A DNA stretch of 64,000 nucleotides from Acanthamoeba lenticulata (Eukaryota; Discosea; Longamoebia; Acanthamoebidae): positions 1-64,000 of the forward strand of contig NAVB01001151.1 of the NCBI GenBank assembly GCA_002179805.1, given 5' to 3'. Of this stretch, positions 11,259 through 22,580 are shown piece by piece (within the stretch, counting starts at the first letter, position 1; the number at the start of each line of letters is the position of its first letter). The translations under genes and the position numbers were made by a program. Below the pieces are notes generated by a model that was given only the letters and a program-made list of their open reading frames with translations, did not search any database and was not told the DNA's origin.

Positions 11259-12382
11259 CCAAGCGCTCATCGTTGGGTCGCCGTTGTCTCCGCAAGCAGG
11301 CACGCCGGTTCGGGTCCAGGTCGACAGCGAGCGGTTCGTGGAGGTGCGCTACGGCGCCACGGCCCTCTACCAGAAGCGCTACGACGATGAGTCGCGCCAG
11401 CGGGCCGTGCGCCGTGTCGATCCCTCCGAGACCGGTCCCCTTCCCCATCTCCTCCTTGCGCTCCCCATGTGCTCCCCATAGTCCTGTGTGGCTGACGAAG
11501 AGGGCCCGAACAGGTGCATCGACAGCGCCATCGTCAGCATCGTCGTCGCAGCCGGACCTGACGCTGGACTTCACTCCCGCACAGCTGCAGGCCAAAGCGA
11601 ACCTCGTCCAGCGGCTCGATGCGCTTGCATCGGGTATGTCGCCTATTTATTTTAAAATTGACATTTTCTATTTTGCCTTTTTTTAAATTTTTTAAATGTT
11701 CTTTTTGTTCCCAAGAATTCCGCCTGCCGTCGACCTTCCAGGCAACATGTGAGGCGGCCATCCGCTACAACAGCTGCAACGTCGTACGCCTCTCCTCTCT
11801 TCTTGTGTTGCCCAGCCGCTGCCCACGATCGTGACTGATGGCGTTGTTCGTTGTCCGTAGTTGACGGACAACGCGACAGCGCGGCTGCGCGAGACGCTGG
11901 AGGACACGGAGCACGCGCGCGTGACGCTCGTAGTGGCCGACGACAACGACGACGCGGCGCGGCGCGAGTTGCTGGTCCACCCGTGCTTCCTGGCCCGGTC
12001 GCCCTTCTTCCGGGCCATCCTGCGGAGCGGCATGAAGGAGGCCCAGGAGATGCGCATCGAGCTGCCCGAAGTCAACCTCACCTGCGCCAAGCTCGTCATC
12101 GAGTTCCTCCACACTGGCATGTTTGCCTCGCTCACGAGCGAGCAGGCGCTGGAGATGCTGCGCATCAGCGACCAGTACGACCTTTCGCCCCACCTGCGGA
12201 GGATGCTCGAGCTCGGCATCGGCGCCCACCTCATCGACAAGGAGAGCGTGGTTGCCCTCTACCACTACGCCATCATCAACAACGCCGCCGACCTCAAGGA
12301 CATGGCTTCGGTCTTCATCCGGACCGTGAACGACAACGCCTGGCGAAAGAAGTATGCTGTTGGTATTGACGGCTTTATTTAA
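9347..12382 (+). CDS. C2 - BTB - BTB protein
   Basis: Multi-domain protein probably linking membrane or calcium signals to BTB-type assembly. Starts MHLVRSRRSHSPRS. The C2 domain has GTLEVMLIEGRNLAIRDSCG, GTSDPYCVLKCGEQKVYSS, LNPVWREKFTFSV and HCDVWDKDRFLRDDPLGRL. A first, insert-split BTB has VNDKEWADIEFVLDADDD, SVILASRCAALKPLL and ADVFLAMLHFLYTGAV. A second BTB near the end has HPCFLARSPFFRAILRSGM, KLVIEFLHTGMF and LRISDQYDLSPHLRRML. Many introns, one with a TG/AG microsatellite. The first BTB's loop is unusually long. The stop at 12382 is used here, but a donor after AWRKK could splice into a later exon. Whether the C2 part is a separate gene was not excluded. Confidence 0.72.
11227..11258 (+). 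repeat. (TG)n(AG)n microsatellite in an intron
   Basis: Eight TG units run straight into eight AG units inside an intron of the C2-BTB-BTB gene. Confidence 0.9.
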
Positions 12383-12435
12383 TTAGAAAAGGAAAATACA
12401 TTTATATTTTATTTTTGATTGAGATAGGGCTCAGC

Positions 12436-13427
12436 ATGAGCGGGAAGGGCAAGCGGGGGAGAGGCAAGAGAAAGGATGATGGTATGTGTATGAAGAGATC
12501 ACAAATCTCACGGACGGGTGAATGATGCTAACGATTGAGCAGATGAGTACCAGCCTGGCGAGATTACTACGGCGCCCACCCCACCGCCAACTCGACGGCG
12601 CTCCTCTGGTATCCTCTGTTTCCACATCTGGCTCAACTGCGCAGCACCGGCACTGCAGGCCAACCTCTCACTCGTGCACTACTGCCCCACACAGTGCGTG
12701 CTGTGGCTCTAACGCCCAAGATGAAGGAGCGCGACATGAGTGCTGCGCTCGACAAAAAGCTAATGCAGCACTTGGCTGACCTCGAGAAGGTTCCTCTCTG
12801 GCTTTACAACGCTCGCCAAACCAACACTTACCTTACTGACCACTTTGCTGCCACTTGCAGGACAACTTTGGCTTTACAGAAGAGGACGCCGCCCAGGCCA
12901 CCGCCGACGATGATAGTGCGTTTGCGCCTCTTCATGTACATGTCACGTGCTCGAGCGTCTTGAATGACGGTGGCTCTCTCACGTGCAGCCGAGAACGGCC
13001 CCTTCGCCAAGAAGAAGAAACGAAAGAAGTCTGGCCTGAGGCGACTCCGCAAGTACAACTTTGACCGGTGCGTGTCCTCTCCCCCACAACACCATGGACC
13101 TGCGTGGGGCGTTCTGACGCGCGTGAGGAGGCACAGGGTACTGGAGGAAGAAGCTGAGCAAGAAGGCTTCCCAGAAGTAAACTACTACTCGGTGCAGGCT
13201 GAGCCTTCGCGCTTCCCCCCACGCCGTTTCTGCTCCATTTGTGGGTGCGTCTAGACTCTCGAGAGCTGTTTCCCTCCATTGGTTGTGTTCTGACGTGCGC
13301 GCATGCTCCTCGTGTGCTGCGCAGATACTTCTCCAACTACACCTGCACACAGTGTGGCGCTCGATTTTGCTGTGTGCGATGTAAGAACACCCACGAAGAG
13401 CACCGCTGCCTCAAGTTCCGAGTGTAA
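12436..13427 (+). CDS. HIT-type zinc finger protein, ZNHIT1/Vps71-like
   Basis: Subunit of the SWR1/SRCAP chromatin-remodelling complex that deposits H2A.Z. The start MSGKGKRGRGKRKDD is basic. The middle reads DKKLMQHLADLEKDNFGF and KKKKRKKSGLRRLRKYNF, as in ZNHIT1. The C-terminal HIT finger is RFCSICGYFSNYTCTQCGARFCC, then CKNTHEEHRCLKFRV at the stop. This closely matches the family ending (CGARYC...THQETRCLKWTV in human, from memory). At least six short introns. The start lies 53 bases after the preceding stop. Confidence 0.87.
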
Positions 13428-13815
13428 GCGGCGCTACCATACACCTTGAATCCATACTACATCTCCCCAAGCTTTTCATACTTCCCAAACCTTGTGCATC
13501 CACAAGTGGTGCGTGTTTGCCAAGAGATCAATAAGACAACATCAAATGCTGCTCGTCGTCGGAAGATGGGCCATGCACGCTTTGCCAAGGCAAGAGCATT
13601 ACTGCAAAGGTTTGGAGGTAATTTTTGAGTGGTGCGTTCCACGCCTAGGGGCTGTACTGGAGATTTCATGTATCTGCCGGCCAATGCTCTGCCATCCCTT
13701 GTCCTGGCTTGCGGGCGCACCGAGGACAGCGCTCTCCTACTAGTAGTAACAAAAACCAAGCAAGAGACAGCCAGTTTGGACCACACCAGCCCCAACAACT
13801 CAAGCAGATAGCATC
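13428..13815. other. Intergenic between ZNHIT1 and small membrane protein
   Basis: No supported gene. Open frames on both strands have no family features. It should contain the promoter of the small membrane protein. Confidence 0.5.
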
Positions 13816-14124
13816 ATGTTTGAATACGTAGCGACAGTGGGCATGTTGGCGATTGCCCTGCTCATACTCTTTAAGGTGCTCCTTCCTGAGCAAAACTTGC
13901 GACCCGCGGCGCCTGCACAAGACACGCGAAGTGCGGAGGAGGTGGAGCGCGAGCGGCTCAACGCCACCGTGGACGTCACGAAGAAGCGCATGGACGAGTT
14001 CCTCGAGAAGCGAAAGCAGGCGGACGAGGTCACCATGGTGCCTGTGGGCGAAGAAAGTCTCGAGCGCAAGCTGGAGGACAGCCAAGAGCTCAGCGACGAG
14101 GAGCTCCTCAAGACGGTGGGGTAG
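13816..14124 (+). CDS. Small single-pass membrane protein, unknown
   Basis: 102 residues in one exon. The N-terminus MFEYVATVGMLAIALLILFKVLL is one hydrophobic helix. The rest is charged and helical: AEEVERERLNATVDVTKKRMDEF, EKRKQADEV, ESLERKLEDSQELSDEELL. It looks like a tail facing the cytosol with a short coiled-coil tendency. No family was recognised. A canonical AATAAA follows the stop by 46 bases, which supports a real transcript. Confidence 0.6.
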   Translation: MFEYVATVGMLAIALLILFKVLLPEQNLRPAAPAQDTRSAEEVERERLNATVDVTKKRMDEFLEKRKQADEVTMVPVGEESLERKLEDSQELSDEELLKTVG

Positions 14125-14170
14125 TTGGCGTTCCCAGCAGCTTGGCTTCTCTTTACGGTGGAATTCGATG

Positions 14171-14176
14171 AATAAA
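14171..14176 (+). terminator. AATAAA polyadenylation signal
   Basis: Exact hexamer shortly after the stop of the small membrane protein gene, in the expected place for 3' end formation. Confidence 0.5.
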
Positions 14177-14415
14177 ACTCTCCCATCCAAGCAATGGGCC
14201 TTATCCTGCGTGCAATCATGACGGTGGGTCCTGTGGCAAGTCTGTCGCTCGTAGAATCACGATGTCCTCCCTTGGGCCCAGACCCCGAAGGATGATTTAT
14301 GAAAAGAGGGTTAAGACCAATTTAAGAGTCTTGTTCGTGTACAGGAATGATTTTAAAAACCACAATCCTATTAAATAACTGCTGAGAACTTGAGGAATCA
14401 AGCAAGTTTGCTAAA

Positions 14416-15693
14416 TCAGCTCCGTGCTTCGGTGAGGGCTTGGCCTTGCCGCTCTTTCCAGTTTCGATACGCCAGCAACACGTTGAAGAGGCCAATAACC
14501 CAATGATCCACGGGAGTCGGCCGATACGGACCAACATAGTGAAGGCAATCGTGGTCACTTGGGGGTTCGTCGAAATATGAGGCGTGCATATCTCCTCGGT
14601 ACCGCATCATGGTTGCCACATCAAGGTAGATGACCGTGGGGAACTCACGCTCGATGAGCTCTGCCACCAGGGCATTTTGTCCAGGGAACTTGTCCCAGTT
14701 GTATGGCAACGAAGGTACATCCTGCAACTCGTCCAGCGGCGCGGTGATGCTGCTGCAGTTGACGTGCCCCATCACCGTGTCGCGCCAGACGATGACCACA
14801 TCTGGGAATGCCGTATGGAGGAGCTGCAACGTTTGGCGCACATCATGGAGCAGTTCTTTATCTGGTTGATAGTGCGCGCCAGCGTTGAGAGCTATCACGC
14901 CAGGCACAATGCTCTGGTTCTTGGCCCACTCGATGAATTCGTCCACCCCGAGAATGCGGTCGTCCTCGCTCCCCACAACCAAATCGGGATGTACGTGCCC
15001 ACAGCTTGATTGGCCATCAGGCTTGATGCATTTCTCACTGATTCGATGAAAGGGGAGGTCACTGGCCAACTTGAGCTGCCCTTTTGCCCAATTTAGCAGC
15101 AGATGAAATGTGGAAGGGCCATGGTGGGTGACATTTTGGCAGACTGTAACCTCCGAGAAGATAGGGCGGCGATAAGGGTAGCGCTCAGGCCACTTGCGTC
15201 TTTCGCCAATAAGCCACTGGCCTGCCAGGTTGAGGGCACTGTCTGTGAGCTGGCCCATGGTCGAGTCGCCCAGAAGGAGCAAGTCTTTCCCACCGAGCAG
15301 CTCACAGAAGGTGGCCTTGTCAAAGTCGTGGTAAGGGAAGCACGCACACTCGCCCTCGTCCTCTGTCACCCAAGTGTAGTTGTCCATCTTTTGCATTGCG
15401 ACCGGGACATTCAAATATCTATGAAGACGGTGGTCTTCTATGACGCTCTCCTTCAGCCGCTCCCATCGCCCTCGAGCCCAGCAACGCTGCCAAGTCTTCC
15501 ACTGGGTAGTAAGCGAAGTCAAGATGTGCAGTTGGCAGGATGGCGCTGCACTGGCCGCCTGTTGCAGCTCTTCCTCCAGGGGGGCGGTGAAAGACAAGGG
15601 AGTGTATACGGCCAGAGGACTAAAAAACCAAAAGAGCAACACCGTCGGCAAGCAGAAGAGGAGGATCCATAGTGTCCACCTTCTTAATTCCAT
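14416..15693 (-). CDS. PC-esterase / TBL-like type II membrane protein (putative polysaccharide O-acetyltransferase)
   Basis: A single exon of about 425 residues. MELRRWTLWILLFCLPTVLLFW is a signal anchor, so the protein is probably Golgi or surface, lumenal side out. The GDS nucleophile motif is LLLLGDSTMGQL, and the C-terminal DxxH motif lies in PSDHDCLHYVGPYRPTPVDHW. This pair defines the PC-esterase (PMR5/Cas1-like, trichome-birefringence-like) fold, whose members add or remove acetyl groups on glycans. An upstream in-frame ATG at 15741 would put 16 residues before the anchor; MELRR is preferred. Activity and substrate are inference. Confidence 0.78.
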   Translation of the reverse strand: MELRRWTLWILLFCLPTVLLFWFFSPLAVYTPLSFTAPLEEELQQAASAAPSCQLHILTSLTTQWKTWQRCWARGRWERLKESVIEDHRLHRYLNVPVAMQKMDNYTWVTEDEGECACFPYHDFDKATFCELLGGKDLLLLGDSTMGQLTDSALNLAGQWLIGERRKWPERYPYRRPIFSEVTVCQNVTHHGPSTFHLLLNWAKGQLKLASDLPFHRISEKCIKPDGQSSCGHVHPDLVVGSEDDRILGVDEFIEWAKNQSIVPGVIALNAGAHYQPDKELLHDVRQTLQLLHTAFPDVVIVWRDTVMGHVNCSSITAPLDELQDVPSLPYNWDKFPGQNALVAELIEREFPTVIYLDVATMMRYRGDMHASYFDEPPSDHDCLHYVGPYRPTPVDHWVIGLFNVLLAYRNWKERQGQALTEARS

Positions 15694-15708
15694 AGTCCCA
15701 TAGGCCTC

Positions 15709-15728
15709 TTCTGCTAGTACTAGCAGAA
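15709..15728. promoter_or_regulatory. Perfect 20-bp palindrome
   Basis: TTCTGCTAGTACTAGCAGAA is its own reverse complement. It lies 16 bases upstream of the PC-esterase start codon, in the probable 5' UTR or core promoter. It could bind a dimeric regulator or fold as a hairpin in the transcript. Function unknown. Confidence 0.45.
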
Positions 15729-15803
15729 ACTGGAGTACCACGACGAACCAAGAAGGTTCTTGGTTATTCTTTTAAAAAGAAGTCAAAATCGATTAAACGT
15801 AAG

Positions 15804-18800
15804 TCAAGATCTTTCCTTTTCTTGGCCGTTTAACAGCGTAGGGAGGTGGTGCTGGAGGAGAGGTCCGTGCACCAGCAGCGCCGCCACAACCGGCTCGCGC
15901 CGCTTGGTCACTCGCCCGGCCAGCCCGAGCAGCTCGCGCTGCGGGCCCATCCGGCCCATCACGGACCGTAGCGCGCCACTGCAGAGCTCGACTGTCTGCA
16001 AGTCGAGCAGACCGCGGCCAGCCAGAGCCGTCGACGCGGCCATGGCGGCCTCCACGGCGCGTACCACCAAGTGGGCCAGCGCCTTGTCCTGTGGCAGCAG
16101 CCGTGGCCTGTCAGCGACAGCACTGCGTGGCTGAGCCGCGAGATGGCGGCGGTTTTTTTGGTACCTTGTCGGCGGCCAGGGCCAGGTCATAGCTGGCTCG
16201 CGTAGTCACCAGCAGCGGCGCCTCGATCGTCGTCGTCGTCGATGGCAACTTTGGTTCGGCGCCATCGTGAAGCACGCCGGCGCGCGCCTCGGCCAGAGCC
16301 TCCTGCAGGAGCACAACTAAGTCAGCGGCTCGCTCTTGGTTGGCCGGAAGTGGGGCGACGAGCCTTGACGCTGGGCAGGTCGGGCGTGGCCCGCTGGAAC
16401 CGTGAGGCGGCCTCGGCGGCGTTGATGTCCAGCACGGCATGCAGCAACGCGCAGCGCAAGAAGTCGTTGTGCTTCGTCATCGTCATTGTCATCGTCGTAG
16501 TCGTTCTCTCGGCCGTCGCGGAGCTCGCCAGTCGCCGTGCCACCTGCGTAAACACGTCATAGCAGGCGGCCCGCGCACTGTGTGTGTGTGATTCGCGGTG
16601 GTAGACCCTGTGAGTCTTCTTCATGAGGAAAAAGAAGATGCACAAGACGAGCACGCACCTGGCGGCCGGACCATCCTGGAAGGGGAAGGCAGCATCGAAG
16701 CAGGGCGCATCGAGGCAAAGCACAAGGGACGGCGTCAGCACGCGCAGGTCCTCCTCAAGGGCCTGCAATTACCGAGAGACAAGAAACAAAGTGAGAACGC
16801 TGATGAAAGAAGGGTATCAAAAAAAAAATAAATAAAAAATAAAAAAAATGCTCCAAACGGACCTCGAGCGTCGGGAGGTCGCGCAGCAGGGCCGCCGCGA
16901 ATAGCAGCGCTGCGCGGCGGTAGGCCGAAATGAAACCCGAGAGCGACGCGCTCTTGGAGAAGTCGACCGCCACTCGGTCGGCCCGCAGCCTGTTGTCGTC
17001 GTCGCAAGCACACGGGTCATGAACGGGATGAAAGAGAGTGAGAATCGCGCAAGAGATGACGATGATGCGCGCGCGACACATTGACGTACGCGTGGGCGAG
17101 GAAAGTGGACTCGACGTGGCGGCGAAAGGCCGGCGGGTCCTTGAGGAGCTCCTTCACGATGCTGTCTCGCAGCACGTGCTCAAAGTGGCGCGCTCGTTCG
17201 TGCTGCTGCGAAGGCAGCGGCGATGATGATGACGAGGACAAAGACGACGATCCATCGGATGACGGCGTAATCACCGCCGGGGCGAGGAGGAGCGCGCAGG
17301 AAAAGCCCGTGCGCAAAGTCTCGTCCAGCGCTTCGTGGAGGCATCGGCTCACCGCGGGATCGGCGTCGCTGCCACCATCACCAGCCTCGAGCACGGTTCG
17401 TCCGAATTGCAAAATGTTGAGCAGCATCTCATATCTGCGTGAGACAACAGGTCAGGTGTCGTGTGGGTGGCGGTGGTGGGTGGGTTGTTGAGCGAGCTCC
17501 ACGCACTTGCTACGCCGGAGGATCTCGCGGGCGCTGGCACAGAGGCCCGGCACGGGCAGACCCTCGCCGGTCTGGAAGTACTTGTGGCACAGGGTGACGG
17601 CCAGTGGCTGGCCGGACATCCGACGATGGTGGACGAGCTCGCCGCCGTAGCGCAGGAGGCCGCCCAGCATCTTGTAGACCTGCCGGGCGTGTCGCGCGTG
17701 CTGCTCGGGCTTGACGCGTCCGGCGGCGTCGGACGAGTGGGTGAGGTCTTCGTTGAGCCGCTGGATGAACCCATTGACGTGCGCCACGAATCCGTCCACA
17801 ATCGTCTCAGCAAAGTCGCGGCGCAATCGCTCCCGCTTGTGCTCGGTCCCGGCGATCGCCTCGTCGCGGCTCCACTCGGCCCACAGCTCGCCCACGCGCT
17901 TCAGGACGCCTGTGGCTGGCAGTGAGCAGAAGGAAGCGCGCACGCGTGTGATGTGGTGTCGGCGCGTACGGGTGACCAGCACGTGACGGTCGGCGAAGCA
18001 GCGGTCTTTGCAGTCGCGGTACTCGGCCTTGAAGTCCAGGCGGTCAAAGAACGGCAGCTGGTGGGCGCACCGCACAAGCGCAGCCGTGAACGCGTGCTGC
18101 CTGTGCCACTCGCTCTCCACCATCGCGCCGAGCCAGATGCGCACGATTTGGGCGCCATGTTGCTGCAATCATGCGATCACGCTCGTGAGCATGGGTGGTT
18201 CCACCAAGAGGGCGAGGCGGAGAAGGGAGGAGCCTGCCTGGAACAGAGGCGCGATGTAGGGCTGGAGGAAGAAAGACGGCAGGGCGAGCAAGTCGTCAAA
18301 CACCTGCGCCAGGAACTGAACACCCAATCGCCGTCGCTCGGCCGGGCTGACGTTCGTGTTGTGGCTACTGTTCTCTGGCGCGCGCACACCCTGTCGACTG
18401 CCAGGCGCTGACTCCACCAGCGCAAACAGCTCAAAGACGCGCTCCCACGTCTGTTGTTTTGTTTTGTTTTGTTTTTAAATTTTTAATATTTCCTTCTATT
18501 ATTTTTATTTTTAAAAAGGAGGCGAGAGGAGGATAACGCACGAGGGACTTGATGAGGCCGACGGCCAACGGGGCGAGCTTGGCCAGCAGGTTCACGAGCC
18601 AGCTGCGGATGGTGGCCGTGTTGCGACCGAAGCCAATGGCGCGCTGGATACGATCGATGACCTCACGAAGGACCCGGCCGAGCGACTCCAAGTTGCTCTG
18701 CTCAGCTCGCAGCTGCCGCTCGCGCGTCGCGCGGGCGCTGCGCTCAGCCTCCTCGCGCTTCCGGGCCTCGTCCTGCAGTCGACGCGCCTCGGCGTCCTGT

Positions 18801-21800
18801 CGCACCGCTTCGTCTATATCGAGCATCGACAACATTTGGTCCCATTGCGTGTCGTCCACGGGCCCAGAGGCGGCGGCGATCGCCTCATCAGTGACCTGCA
18901 TGGAGAGCTCCAGCCGAGGCGGTGGCTGGGGCTGTTGGCCAACCGCCGCAAAGCCTTCTGTGCCGAGGCCCGGTGGCGCGTAGGGCGAGCCAACGACTGT
19001 TGTCGACGGCGACGAGGCGGTCGTCGTCGCGGGGACGCGCGGGTCCCGCAGGGTGCGGTAATAGGACTCGAGGGTGAAGGAGCACTCGAAGCGGGCTTCG
19101 AGGCTAGCGGACGCCACGGCCGACGACCACCGGGGCAGCGTCCGGTCGACGAGATTGATAGCCGCCATGGCGATCTTGGGCGGTACCAAGCTGATGTCAA
19201 AGAACAGCGAACACTGCGCAGCGCGTGTTGGTTTTAGTCCTAAAATGGTGATGAGCATGGAGGCGAGGGGCGTACGAGCCACGAGTTGTAGCGATCAGCA
19301 GAGAGGAGTCGGTATTCGTTGCAGGCAAAACGGCCGCGCGCGTTGGCAAACAGACTCGTGAGCAGGCGCAGGGCCAGGGCCCACCGGAGCTCGAGGGCCT
19401 CGCAGGCCGTCGACGCGGCCAGGCGCGCCTCCTCGATTCGGCGCCGGTCGCCCGGCGGCAGGCCGTGCGACCGCAGGCGCCAGGTGTGAGAGTCGACCGA
19501 CCGGCACGGCGCGATGTAGTCGTTCCACATGAGCCTGAGGCTGTTCTCCAGCTCGGCCGCCAGCCCCGACAGGTCAAGGCCAAATGTCTGGGACATGAGG
19601 GCGACATGCAGCAGGGCCTCGGCCCGGTCGGCGTGGTCCCTGAAGAGCTCAGCGACCCGAGCCCGGAGCGCGGCGACGTAACCAATGGGCTGCTGCCGAG
19701 GCCGGGCGGTATCCGAAGACGAGGCGTGGTTGTCGATCTGGTGCAGAGCGAGCAGTAGGTCGATGCACATGAGCTCAGCGGGCGGGAGCAGCTTGGAGAC
19801 CCACGGGCTCTGGTAGGTGGCCGCCCGGAACTTGCTCATCGCGACCGCAGACGGGCGCAAGGCGCAAGGCGCCACAAACGGATAGCGGGAGAAGGTCGGC
19901 GCCGCAGGCGCGTCCGCAACATCAGTCCCTGTCGTCATCGACAACGAAGAAGAGGAGGATGAAGAAGACGATGGCGGGCGCGTCAAGGACCCGCCAAGCG
20001 GGAGGAGCAGGTCGGAGCCCGAGGCCTCGGGCGATGTGCTGCCTGTCGGGCGTCGGAGCTGGGGCTGCAGATCGGGCGTGCGGCCGGCCGCCGGGCTGCT
20101 GCTCCCTGATGAGGAGACCGCCGGGGCGGGCGAGGCCGTGAGGCCGGTCTTGTAGACATGGACAAGGAGGACGCGCAAGAAGATATCAAAGTCCCTTTCC
20201 TTGGCCCAAACCGAGGAGGGCGAGAGTGTCAACGTCGTTTGCAGTGTGCTCGTGCTGAAAGCCGAAACAAAGGCCGGCCAGGCTGGCATCGCTGTCGTCG
20301 GTAATGCGGACAAGGGTGATGATGAAGACGATGGTAACGAAGAGGGAGTTGTGGGAACCGGCGTCGGCTTGTAGGACTCACGTACAATGGCCAAGAGCTG
20401 CGGCATCAGCTCGGCCGACGGAGGCCAGACCTGGCTCAGCTCGAGCACGCGCACGAGGACGGCATGCCGACACTGGACGTGCTCTTGCCCGCCCACGGCC
20501 AGTGGCGACGAATAGCTGCGAGAGTTCATCAGAATCTGTGCAATCTCAAGATGAGCGCCGTCGGCATTGAAAAGATGTACATGTTGGCGGGCGCCTTCTT
20601 GAGCAGGTCGAACACGAGCGGCCAGTTGGCATGCTGAGCCACGTGCTGAGCTCCCCCCAACACGCCTTGAGAGTCAAACTGGACCAGCGGGACGAGGTGG
20701 AACAGCAGATCCCACTTAAACTCCCACACGTGTCGGGCTGGCCACAAGAACAAGAACAACAATACAAAAAGGGTGAACTCCTTAGCTTTGGGCTCTCAAA
20801 AAGCTCGCGGGACCATCATGATCAGTACCCGAGTCGTGGTGGGCCGGAGCCGCGGACGAGAGCGTGGGCAGCGTGCGGAGCTCGAGCAGGGCCGCATTGA
20901 AGAGTTTCCAGAACGGACGCAGCTTGGCCACCTCGCTGCCGCCAGGGGTTCCGGCGCCAGTGGCCCTGGACTGGTAGTGACTGGCCGCTTCATCCGCAAA
21001 GTGCATCAGCTTGCGCCACAGCACCACGATCGGCCTGGTGACAATGAAGAAGCGATTGGTCATAGCATCGAGCTCGGGTAAGACAAGCGAATTAGCACAA
21101 CAACTGCAGACAACGGAGGGAAAAGTGCTGGACCGTTGTAAACGGTCTTTGAAGACGGGCGGCAGCTTGATAAAGTTGGGGAAGTCCTGGAACAGAGCAA
21201 AGAGCTGCGACAGCAGCTTCTGCACTTGATCAAGGAACCTGCACGGAAGCGAACCGACACAAAATGTTAACCCTGAAGGGGCATGCAAGGTGCCCGTGGA
21301 GCGGCTGTGGGTCGAGTACAGCTTCTCGGCATCGGCGTCAAAGACCACCTCGGGAAGCAGCGGCAAGAGCTCCTCGGACGGGTCGATCGAGCTTGTGGTG
21401 GCCACAGAAGGGGCAACAGCAGGGGCGGTGAGCAGCAAAAAGAGCCACTCGACGATGTGTGCGTGGATCAGAACGGCCAGGCGGAACGTGTGGACCAGGC
21501 CGCGATTGTAGCAGTAGGTGTTCGGGTCGAGCGTGCCCAAGATGGTCATGAGCTCGGCGATCTCATTGCGCAAAGCGGCAGCAAAGAGGGTCCCAAGCGG
21601 CAGGCCGCGGGTGCGCCGAATGGCATCACGCACAAAGCATAGGAAGACGTCAATCTCATCGTATGTCTGCAGCATCTCTGCGCTCGGCTCCCTGAGAGAA
21701 TGTGTGCGTGCTGCACCGTCAGACGTCGTTTGCGTAATAGTAATCGTGCGCTTGTTGAGGACTCACGTACACACTGCGGATTCGTTTCTCCAGCTCGAGA

Positions 21801-22580
21801 AAGTGGTGGAAGTGTTTGCGTAAACTAGCAAAGAGGCTCGGCAGCTTCTCCACCTCGTCCTTTTGAGGACATGAGATGGTGGTCAGCACGAGTGAGCCGA
21901 GGGCACAGGATGTGGCGAAGAAACCAGCTGGCGCACCTGGTCCCGCGTGATATAAACGCCCAGGAGTGCGAGACCCTGTTCGGATGGCCATGTCCAGTCC
22001 TCGCGGCCCAGCGGCTCCAAGCGCGGGGCCGTCACCGGATTGGCATCCACGAGCTGGCCACTGTCATTGAACAATAAAACAAAACAAAACAAAAAAAGCG
22101 CTTAGCCCGAACTGTAGAAGAAAGAGAGAGAGAGAGAGGGAGAGAGCGGCGCAGAAACGAGCGACGCACTGCAGCGACATGGCACGCGGGAATCGCGGGA
22201 CCGCGGGTGAGAAGAAGACTGGACGGCCGCCCCGTTGGGCCGCGCGCAAGTCTTCCAACAGCCGATTCGTGTCGGCATCCATTATTGCATCGTCGTCACT
22301 GGCGTTGTCATCCGTGCCCGCGGCGGACGGAGATGGAAACGTCGATGTGGCCGCTCGCAGCACGGGAGTATGCGCCACCTGGTATTTTGCGTTGGGGTCA
22401 GAGCCACCACACAGAGCCGTAGCATCTACATTGTGTGAAATGGACGTGTACCGGCCGAGGGCTCAGCACAGTTGGCCGAGGGCTCGTCGGCACTGGAACT
22501 CGCTTGGCTTCGCCTTCGGTCAGATCGAGGACGTATTCCACGTTCGGTGGCGCCTGCGCGTGTCTGTGAGCCCAGTTCAT
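15804..22580 (-). CDS. Very large alpha-helical protein, unidentified
   Basis: The longest gene of the window, with more than ten exons and probably well over 1,500 residues. Start MNWAHRHAQAPPNVEYVLDL. Later segments include LASLRKHFHHFLELEKRIRS-type helices, YDEIDVFLCFVRDAIRRTRG, VWEFKWDLLFHLVPLVQFD, FDIFLRVLLVHVYKTG and LRRDFAETIVDGFVAHVNGF. A coiled, Glu/Arg-rich stretch (EEAERSARATRERQLRAEQ) sits near the middle. Low-complexity Ser/Pro loops separate helical blocks, as in HEAT or armadillo solenoids. No catalytic motif was seen. I could not name the family; an EPG5-like or other trafficking scaffold is only a guess. An alternative 5' exon near 22790 is possible. Confidence 0.6.

Noticed and set aside
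13457..13798. 113-codon minus-strand open frame between ZNHIT1 and the small membrane protein
   Set aside because: No recognisable domain, poor composition, and it lies where a promoter is expected.
15103..15672. Plus-strand open frame opposite the PC-esterase
   Set aside because: Shadow of a well-supported single-exon gene with GDS and DxxH motifs.
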